Shown: positions 7,265 through 11,466 of the stretch, one piece after another | Layout of the letters: each line of letters starts with the position of its first letter | How positions within the stretch are numbered: the stretch's first letter is position 1 | Assembly (NCBI GenBank): GCA_019745975.1 | Contig: JAIESQ010000172.1 | Span: forward strand, 1 to 36,821 | Origin: Pirellulales bacterium | GTDB taxonomy: Bacteria; Planctomycetota; Planctomycetia; Pirellulales; JAEUIK01 | Reading direction: 5' to 3' | Length of the DNA stretch: 36,821 nt | Made by a program: the position numbers and the translations under genes | The notes under the pieces: generated by a model | What the model was told of the DNA's origin: nothing | Seen by the model: the letters and a program-made list of their open reading frames with translations, nothing else | Databases searched by the model: none

Positions 7265-7357
7265 GGCTCGGTAGGCAACTGGCAGACCACCTTGGCTCGG
7301 GCACCGCGGTACTCCGTGGTCGCAGGGATGCTGTGGGTTCGAGTCCCACCTGAGCCA
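7265..7357 (+). tRNA. tRNA-like gene with a ~28-nt hairpin insertion in the anticodon loop
   Basis: Acceptor GGCTCGG/CTGAGCC, T8-A9, D arm GG/CC, T arm GTGGG/CCCAC and discriminator A. Anticodon stem CCTTG (7290-7294) pairs fully with CAGGG at 7323-7327, leaving a normal 5-nt variable loop. The loop is 28 nt and folds as ACCGCGG-TACT-CCGTGGT. It shares both flanks of the insertion (CTCGGGCACCGCGG and CCGTGGTCG) with its neighbour at 7146-7257. Anticodon undetermined. Confidence 0.6.
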
Positions 7358-7373
7358 CTGACAAAAGCAACAA

Positions 7374-7448
7374 GTCCTCGTGGAGCAGCCTGGAGTGCTC
7401 GCCGCCCTGTCACGGCGGAGATCACGGGTTCAAATCCCGTCGGGGACG
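7374..7448 (+). tRNA. tRNA-Asp(GTC)
   Basis: Acceptor GTCCTCG/CGGGGAC, discriminator G, D stem GAGC/GCTC, stem CCGCC/GGCGG, loop CTGTCAC. Confidence 0.93.
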
Positions 7449-7451
7449 CCT

Positions 7452-7525
7452 GGCACGGTACGCAAACGGGCAAAGCGGCGAAGCTCAAACCTTCGTGTCT
7501 GCGGGTTCGACTCCCGCCTGTGCCA
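7452..7525 (+). tRNA. tRNA-Leu(CAA) with a short variable loop
   Basis: Acceptor GGCACGG/CTGTGCC, discriminator A, stem CGAAG/CTTCG, loop CTCAAAC. The variable region is only 5 nt (TGTCT), whereas bacterial leucine tRNAs carry a long variable arm. Confidence 0.85.
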
Positions 7526-7533
7526 CTCGAATT

Positions 7534-7620
7534 GGGTTGTGCTCCTCGCGGCGGCCTGTAAAGCCGTCGTCACAAAACAAGCGAGGTGGACGACGAGAGG
7601 TTCAATTCCTTCACGACCCA
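7534..7620 (+). tRNA. tRNA-Tyr(GTA) lacking most of the D arm
   Basis: Acceptor GGGTTGT/ACGACCC, discriminator A, stem GCGGC/GCCGT with loop CTGTAAA, and a long type II variable region with a CGTC/GACG stem. Only about 10 nt lie between the acceptor and anticodon stems, where about 19 are needed for a D arm. Confidence 0.75.
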
Positions 7621-7624
7621 TTTA

Positions 7625-7697
7625 GGCCCGCTCGTCTATCGGTTGAGGACACCAGCCTCTCAAGCTGGAAAGACGGGTTCGATTCCCGTGCGGGTCA
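7625..7697 (+). tRNA. tRNA-Glu(CTC)
   Basis: Acceptor GGCCCGC/GCGGGTC, discriminator A, glutamate-type D arm (TCGTCTA), stem CCAGC/GCTGG, loop CTCTCAA. Confidence 0.92.
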
Positions 7698-7702
7698 TTC
7701 AT

Positions 7703-7784
7703 GACCAGGTGGTGAAATGGCAGACACGCGACGCTCAGAACGTCGTGCCTTAAAGGCGTGGGAGTTCGACTCTCCCCTTGGTCA
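7703..7784 (+). tRNA. tRNA-Leu(CAG)
   Basis: Normal type II leucine tRNA: acceptor GACCAGG/CTTGGTC, discriminator A, stem CGACG/CGTCG, loop CTCAGAA, 14-nt variable arm. Confidence 0.93.
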
Positions 7785-7788
7785 CTCG

Positions 7789-7884
7789 AGCAGGCACGAG
7801 GGGAGAGACGACAGGCTAGAGGTCGAGCGCAGATGAGTTTTGAGCGCGAACCCTCTCGTCTCTGGTCTCTCTCCTCTAGCCTGC
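7789..7884 (+). repeat. heptamer-type inverted repeat in a tRNA spacer (copy 4)
   Basis: The left part reads GCAGGCACGAGGGGAGAGAC; the right part ends with CTCTGGTCTCTCTCC then TCTAGCCTGCC. An imperfect long hairpin without a gene. Confidence 0.65.
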
Positions 7885-7891
7885 CTACGAC

Positions 7892-7958
7892 GCAGGTGGG
7901 CCAGTGCTCAGCCGAGCCTCATAAGCTTGGACTGCCGGGTGCGACTCCCGGACCTGCA
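7892..7958 (+). tRNA. tRNA-Met(CAT) or Ile2(CAT)
   Basis: Stem CGAGC/GCTTG with loop CTCATAA; the three G-C pairs of an initiator are absent. The acceptor has only six clear pairs (GCAGGT/ACCTGC), the D arm is short, and the T loop is TGCGACT with G55 in place of the universal U. Elongator Met and lysidine-type Ile cannot be told apart here. Confidence 0.75.
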
Positions 7959-7990
7959 ATTTGGCGCGCGTCGGGGCAGGCGCGCCATTG

Positions 7991-8065
7991 GGCCGGGTAC
8001 GCAAACGGAAAAGCGGCGAGGTCGAGAGCCTCGTGATTCTGTGAGTTCGACTCTCACTCCGGTCA
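7991..8065 (+). tRNA. tRNA-Leu(GAG) with C33 and a short variable loop
   Basis: Acceptor GGCCGGG/TCCGGTC, discriminator A, stem CGAGG/CCTCG, loop TCGAGAG with C at position 33, and a variable region of only 7 nt (TGATTCT). Confidence 0.85.
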
Positions 8066-8074
8066 CTCGAAAAC

Positions 8075-8147
8075 GATCCCGTGGTCCAACGGCGAAGACG
8101 CCTGGGTGACAACCAGGAAAGTGATGGTTCGATTCCATCCGGGATCA
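8075..8147 (+). tRNA. tRNA-Val(GAC)
   Basis: Perfect acceptor GATCCCG/CGGGATC, discriminator A, stem CCTGG/CCAGG, loop GTGACAA. Confidence 0.93.
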
Positions 8148-8158
8148 CTATGCGAATC

Positions 8159-8230
8159 GGTCTGTAGGTGTTTTGCGCGGCACACCTCCTCGGTAAGGAG
8201 GAAGACCGGGTTCGACTCCCGGGCGGACCT
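8159..8230 (+). tRNA. tRNA-Thr(GGT) with C33
   Basis: Acceptor GGTCTGT/GCGGACC, discriminator T, D stem GTGT/ACAC, stem CCTCC/GGAGG with loop TCGGTAA, so C33. Confidence 0.87.
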
Positions 8231-8248
8231 CTGCACAACGAATAGCAA

Positions 8249-8319
8249 GGGCTGCTGGTCCAACGGGACGACGCCTGGCCTGCAACCAGGAAATCGGGGT
8301 TCGACTCCCCGGCGGTCCA
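8249..8319 (+). tRNA. tRNA-Ala(TGC) with C33
   Basis: The acceptor GGGCTGC/GCGGTCC includes the G3-T70 pair, the alanine identity mark. Discriminator A; stem CCTGG/CCAGG with loop CCTGCAA, so C33. Confidence 0.9.
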
Positions 8320-8327
8320 CTTGAAAT

Positions 8328-8399
8328 AGCCAAGAGACCACAGGCGAGAGGCCACAGAACACAAACCCTCTGGTCTCTGGCCTCTCGCCTCTGGCCTGA
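8328..8399 (+). repeat. heptamer-repeat hairpin in a tRNA spacer (copy 5)
   Basis: The right arm is tandem heptamers (CTCTGGT, CTCTGGC, CTCTCGC, CTCTGGC); the left arm is its imperfect complement (GAGACCACAGGCGAGAGGCC). No gene inside. Confidence 0.7.
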
Positions 8400-8403
8400 T
8401 TTC

Positions 8404-8487
8404 GGAAGGTAGCCGGATATGGTTTGCCGGGACGTCTTGCTAAGGCGTTTCCCAACTGGGATGAGGGTTCGACTCCCTTGCCTTCCG
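8404..8487 (+). tRNA. tRNA-Ser(GCT)
   Basis: Type II tRNA, acceptor GGAAGGT/GCCTTCC, discriminator G, D stem CCGG/CCGG, stem ACGTC/GGCGT, loop TTGCTAA, variable arm hairpin CCC/GGG. Confidence 0.92.
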
Positions 8488-8492
8488 CTTGC

Positions 8493-8565
8493 GCCTCGAT
8501 GGTGAAAAGGACGATCACTCCTTGCTTCTACCAAGGCATTCCGGGTTCGAATCCTGGTCGAGGCA
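8493..8565 (+). tRNA. tRNA-Arg(TCT)
   Basis: Perfect acceptor GCCTCGA/TCGAGGC, discriminator A, stem CCTTG/CAAGG, loop CTTCTAC. Confidence 0.93.
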
Positions 8566-8633
8566 CTTGGGTCGGCGTGACCGCATGAATCGGGCGGTAA
8601 GCTCGTGGAAGTCGGACCTTTTAGGAGAGACCA

Positions 8634-9311
8634 ATGACAGCCGGTATTCATCAAGCATTCGAAGCTATCGGAGCCGACGTGGTCGTTCAAACGGCCGGCG
8701 ACGTCTTCGAGATCGATGTGCAGCAACAAGCAGGTCGCGAGACCTTCCTGTTGCGCTATCCGTGGTCGGATGTCATCACGGCGGAAGCACTCGACGTTAG
8801 GCCAAAGCACCGCCACTTGGTCTTGGATGTAACGGGTTGGCGCCTGCCGATCAGCAGACGCTTCCTGTGCGGACACGACGAACGGCACTGGTTTGTGGCA
8901 TCGCTGCCGGTGGATCGACAAACGATGACCGTTCGCGGTGCCATGGAGTCGCTTAAGCCAGCACTCGTGCTGCGCGAACAAAAGCGGCTCGGCGTCAAGC
9001 ATCGCAGGCACCGTCGCAAGACGGCTGCGTACGTACGTCAAGGCGAGTGGTTTTTTCTGCCGCGGCCGATGATGCATGTGGGAGATCGGGCTGTCCGCCA
9101 CGGGCAATTGGTGCGCGAAGGTGGAAAGCCCCACCGTGTTGAATGGTTGTATCGTCCTGAAGGCACGGACCAGTCGTTCGTTCGCGGCGCGGTGTCACAT
9201 CCGGACCACGAAACGATTCGACTGCAAGTGTGGCACCGGGTCGTGCAGAACACCGAGGTTCGGCAAGCTCCGGTCGAGAACAAGTTCGCCCGCATGGCGT
9301 ACTTGGATTGA
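8634..9311 (+). CDS. uncharacterised basic protein embedded in the tRNA array
   Basis: 225 residues, no family I can name. Start ATG 8634 follows AGGAGAG at a good distance. The N-terminal half (1-100) is predicted alpha/beta with no clear motif. Residues 122-130 (KHRRHRRKT) are strongly basic. The second half holds motifs that look conserved: RQGEWFFLPRP (135-145), GKPHRVEWLYR (164-174), then SHPDHETIRLQVWHRVVQNT (188-207), with His residues that could bind metal or RNA. There is no signal peptide or membrane segment, so it is cytoplasmic. It is transcribed with the tRNAs, between tRNA-Arg(TCT) and tRNA-His, and is followed by a GC hairpin at 9318-9342. Location and charge suggest RNA or tRNA binding (inference). 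Confidence 0.85.
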   Translation: MTAGIHQAFEAIGADVVVQTAGDVFEIDVQQQAGRETFLLRYPWSDVITAEALDVRPKHRHLVLDVTGWRLPISRRFLCGHDERHWFVASLPVDRQTMTVRGAMESLKPALVLREQKRLGVKHRRHRRKTAAYVRQGEWFFLPRPMMHVGDRAVRHGQLVREGGKPHRVEWLYRPEGTDQSFVRGAVSHPDHETIRLQVWHRVVQNTEVRQAPVENKFARMAYLD

Positions 9312-9317
9312 ACTAGC

Positions 9318-9342
9318 GAGCCGGCAGCGCTGCTGGCGGCTC
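9318..9342 (+). terminator. GC hairpin without a T run, after the embedded gene
   Basis: GAGCCG/CGGCTC plus CAGC/GCTG around a 3-nt loop. Without a T run it is more likely an mRNA-end stabiliser or processing structure than a terminator. Confidence 0.55.
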
Positions 9343-9350
9343 ACATTATG

Positions 9351-9424
9351 GTGTCCGTGGTGTAGCGGTTGCTGCACGTCTGGCTGTGGACCAGAAGGTG
9401 GCGGTTCGACTCCGCTCGGACACC
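9351..9424 (+). tRNA. tRNA-His(GTG)
   Basis: Perfect acceptor GTGTCCG/CGGACAC with discriminator C and a G at the -1 position (9350), both histidine marks. Stem TCTGG/CCAGA, loop CTGTGGA. Confidence 0.95.
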
Positions 9425-9446
9425 CTGTCGAGGAAGGAACGGAACA

Positions 9447-10133
9447 ATGGTCGCCAAGATGCTCGAGCGCCCCACGTTGGTCCTCAACCGCAACTGGCAG
9501 CCGGTGAACGTGGCCACGGTCGGCCGCGCACTGACGCTGTTGTGGAACGAGTCGGCTCGCGTGGTCGATCCGGCCGACTTCCAGCTTTACACCTGGGAAG
9601 ATTGGTCGCGGCTGCGCCCGCGCCAGGGTGCACCGTTCATCCAGGCGGTGCGGCAGCGACTGCGCGTGCCGGAGGTGATCGTGCTGGCCGAGTACGACCG
9701 GCTGCCGACAGCGGCCGTCAGCTTCAGCCGCCGGAACGTGTTCAAGCGGGACCACTGGACCTGCCAGTACTGCGGCCGCCAGGGACGGCAGCCGGTATTG
9801 AACGAGCAGGGAAGTGACAAGCCGGTTTGTCAACCGAACCCGCGCGCCAATAGGAACCGTCTCCGACGGCAGCCCGGCGGCGAAGAGCTGACGATCGACC
9901 ACGTCGTGCCGCGGTCGCAGGGTGGTGTTTCGGCTTGGGACAACTGCGTGCTGGCGTGCATCGACTGCAACAAGCGGAAGGCTGATCGCACGCCGCGCGA
10001 GGCGGGCATGAAGCTCCGCAAGGCGCCGGTGCGGCCGGCCTGGAAGCCGCTGTACGCCCGCCACGAAGTGCGGATTGAAAGCTGGTCGAAGTTCATCAGC
10101 GAGACGTACTGGAATGTCCCGCTGGAAAGTTGA
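9447..10133 (+). CDS. HNH endonuclease embedded in the tRNA array
   Basis: 228-residue HNH-family nuclease. Start ATG 9447 has AGGAAGGAAC upstream; the longer frame would begin inside tRNA-His. The N-terminal part (6-80) carries VLNRNWQPVNVATVGRAL, a module shared by stand-alone HNH proteins. The nuclease core has a zinc-binding CQYC (106-109), the catalytic strand TIDHVVPRSQGG (His152), Asn166 in WDNCVLAC, and CIDCNKRKADRTP with the second Cys pair and the last catalytic Asn/Lys. A ~35-residue basic insert lies between the first Cys pair and the DH motif. No methylase or specificity subunit is nearby. It could be a homing-type nuclease spreading the array, or act on nucleic acid in the system. 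Confidence 0.9.
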   Translation: MVAKMLERPTLVLNRNWQPVNVATVGRALTLLWNESARVVDPADFQLYTWEDWSRLRPRQGAPFIQAVRQRLRVPEVIVLAEYDRLPTAAVSFSRRNVFKRDHWTCQYCGRQGRQPVLNEQGSDKPVCQPNPRANRNRLRRQPGGEELTIDHVVPRSQGGVSAWDNCVLACIDCNKRKADRTPREAGMKLRKAPVRPAWKPLYARHEVRIESWSKFISETYWNVPLES

Positions 10134-10142
10134 GGTTTGAAC

Positions 10143-10173
10143 GCGCCCATCGGCCCCAGCGGCCGGTGGGCGC
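10143..10173 (+). terminator. GC hairpin without a T run, after the HNH gene
   Basis: GCGCCCATCGGCC pairs with GGCCGGTGGGCGC (13 bp, one G-T) around CCAGC. Four nt later tRNA-Trp begins. Same layout as after the 225-residue gene. Confidence 0.6.
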
Positions 10174-10176
10174 TAC

Positions 10177-10246
10177 ACGAGTGTGCTCCTGGGAGAGCAA
10201 GCGGTCTCCAAAGCCGCCCCACGGGGTTCGACTCCTCGCGCTCGTG
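10177..10246 (+). tRNA. tRNA-Trp(CCA)
   Basis: Acceptor ACGAGTG/CGCTCGT with A1 and discriminator G, as in tryptophan tRNAs; stem GCGGT/GCCGC, loop CTCCAAA. Only one base separates the acceptor and D stems. Confidence 0.9.
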
Positions 10247-10328
10247 CTGTGGTGACGAATGCCGGTCATCGCACCCACGACCAAACCGCCTGGGAGCGAT
10301 CATGCGGCTGGCGTCGACACCAAGAAAT

Positions 10329-10402
10329 GCCGACGTGGCTCGACTGAGAAAGGCGCCTGTCTTGTAAACAGGTCAATGCTGGTGCGAATCCAGTCGTCGG
10401 CT
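10329..10402 (+). tRNA. tRNA-Thr(TGT) with G55
   Basis: Perfect acceptor GCCGACG/CGTCGGC, discriminator T, stem CCTGT/ACAGG, loop CTTGTAA. The T loop is TGCGAAT, so the universal pseudouridine-55 site is G. Confidence 0.9.
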
Positions 10403-10413
10403 CTGAAGTCAAC

Positions 10414-10485
10414 GTCCCGATGGTGTAGCGGATTGCATCGGACCCTCCGAAGGTCCAGGCCCTGGTTCGAATCCAGGTCGGGATA
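10414..10485 (+). tRNA. tRNA-Arg(CCG)
   Basis: Acceptor GTCCCGA/TCGGGAT (G1-T72), discriminator A, stem GGACC/GGTCC, loop CTCCGAA. Confidence 0.92.
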
Positions 10486-10499
10486 CTGCGAATGTTGAC

Positions 10500-10572
10500 G
10501 CCTTGCGAGTGTGCCGGATATGCACGGCAGTGTTCGAAGCTGCAAGACGAGGTTCGATTCCTCGGCGGGGCA
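10500..10572 (+). tRNA. tRNA-Arg(TCG)
   Basis: Acceptor GCCTTGC/GCGGGGC with two G-T wobbles, discriminator A, stem GCAGT/GCTGC, loop GTTCGAA, T arm CGAGG/CCTCG. Confidence 0.9.
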
Positions 10573-10584
10573 CTAAAACAGAAC

Positions 10585-10657
10585 GTCCTTGGGGTGTGCC
10601 GGATTCGCATCCGACCCTGCGAAGGTCGAGGACCAGGTTCGATTCCTGGCGAGGACG
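10585..10657 (+). tRNA. tRNA-Arg(GCG)
   Basis: Acceptor GTCCTTG/CGAGGAC, discriminator G, stem CGACC/GGTCG, loop CTGCGAA. The anticodon GCG is very rare in bacteria, which normally use ACG edited to ICG for CGC and CGU. Confidence 0.92.
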
Positions 10658-10660
10658 CTT

Positions 10661-10732
10661 GACGCTGGAGCCAGACGGCACGGCGACCGCCTGCAAAGCG
10701 GTTGGAAGTGGGTTCGACTCCCATCGGCGTCT
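10661..10732 (+). tRNA. tRNA-Cys(GCA)
   Basis: Acceptor GACGCTG/CGGCGTC, discriminator T (cysteine identity mark), stem ACCGC/GCGGT, loop CTGCAAA. Confidence 0.93.
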
Positions 10733-10749
10733 ATTGCGAAGCGTGGGGT

Positions 10750-10772
10750 TTGAATCCCCGAGACTTGAGCAG
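10750..10772 (+). pseudogene. T-arm-like tRNA remnant
   Basis: GTGGGGTTTGAATCCCC at about 10750-10766 is a T arm with no acceptor, D or anticodon arm around it. Probably the debris of a lost tRNA. The spacer to 10938 also holds a pyrimidine-rich stretch (TCAAGCCTCGCGCCTCAAGC) resembling the other repeat arms. Confidence 0.4.
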
Positions 10773-10938
10773 TCGTGCAACGGACTCTCCCTCGAGTCTC
10801 AAGCCTCGCGCCTCAAGCCTATTAAGGCAAGCATCGATTCGGCCGGGCCGGTGGCGCGCGGCGTTCCGTGGTTTTGCGACCCGGTGGGCACAGCGCGTTC
10901 CACGCACGGAATCTGACGAAGGCCGTGTCCGTGCCACC

Positions 10939-11011
10939 ATGTGGTTAGCTCAATGGACAGAGCACCAGACGTTAAATCTGGCTGTTGCAGGTTCGACTCC
11001 TGCACCACCGC
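10939..11011 (+). tRNA. tRNA-like gene, anticodon TTA (UAA reading), G33
   Basis: Clear D arm (TAGCTCAATGGACAGAGCA), stem CCAGA/TCTGG, T arm GCAGG/CCTGC. It resembles a lysine tRNA in the D arm and T arm. The 7-nt loop CGTTAAA puts TTA at 34-36 and G at 33. The acceptor has five good pairs and two terminal mismatches, so charging is doubtful. Last tRNA of the array. Confidence 0.65.
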
Positions 11012-11466
11012 GGCGTGAAACCCGCAAGCGCCTGAAGAGCGCTCCACCCAAGCCCGACGGAGGCGGGCGTCCGTGTGAATCGGCCGTGAGCCGGACAATC
11101 AGCCTCGGCGACGGAGGAGATTCGTAGCGAGCCCCTGTTGGGTCGCTGCGGAGCGAGTCCGTCGTCGATCGGGGTTCGGCGCACGGCAGCACGCACCGAG
11201 GGCCTTGTAGTGCGCAGATACCGCCCTCGCGGCGGTTCGGCCGCCGAGCGACCAGGCGATTCGTGCCAGCCGGCCACCGGCGAGCCCGAATCGACCGACG
11301 CGACCCCGGCGCCGAGCTCAGCGACGACTCAAGCGCACTCCGCACCTTGTGCGTGTGATTCAAGCGGCACGCTGCGCCTCCCGAGGGCATTTTTGTCGCG
11401 AACAAGCGGCGCCCGCGCCGTGTCTGATACCTCTAGAACAAAACGAACGTAAAGGAGGGCAGCCAC
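11012..11466 (+). other. 455-nt non-coding stretch before slipin
   Basis: No convincing gene. GC-rich, with local hairpins such as CGGCGG-TTCGG-CCGCCG at 11230-11246. It could hold the slipin leader or a structured RNA; nothing identifies it. AAAGGAGG at 11451-11458 is the slipin ribosome-binding site. Confidence 0.5.

Larger units (their letters stand above)
5331..11011 (+). other. tRNA array: 35 tRNA or tRNA-like genes with embedded protein genes
   Basis: All tRNA genes lie on the plus strand and all twenty amino acids are represented. Spacers are often 1-12 nt, so long precursor transcripts cut by RNase P and RNase Z are likely. None encodes its CCA end, so a CCA-adding enzyme is needed. 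Gaps larger than 60 nt hold either heptamer-repeat hairpins or a protein gene. Anticodons in order: GAA, TTC, TGG, GAT, TTT, GCC, CGG, GGG, GTT, TTG, CTG, TGA, TAC, two undetermined, GTC, CAA, GTA, CTC, CAG, CAT, GAG, GAC, GGT, TGC, GCT, TCT, GTG, CCA, TGT, CCG, TCG, GCG, GCA, TTA. Much structural relaxation suggests accessory rather than housekeeping tRNAs. Confidence 0.93.

Noticed and set aside
6854-7561. A 235-codon plus-strand frame through seven tRNA genes
   Set aside because: It runs through tRNA stems and a repeat hairpin, with no ribosome site and no protein-like composition.
5811-8399. Repeats in tRNA spacers as a possible CRISPR array
   Set aside because: Arms are short degenerate heptamers in inverted orientation, with no constant repeat length, no unique spacers and no cas genes.
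5351-8518. Long minus-strand open frames across the tRNA array with repeated motifs such as GLEP, ESNP, GFEP and SRTR
   Set aside because: These motifs are the antisense translation of the T-arm sequence GGTTCGA that recurs in every tRNA; they are artefacts, not genes.
9195-10064. A 289-codon minus-strand frame opposite the HNH gene
   Set aside because: Shadow of the HNH coding strand in GC-rich DNA; the plus frame has catalytic motifs and a ribosome site.
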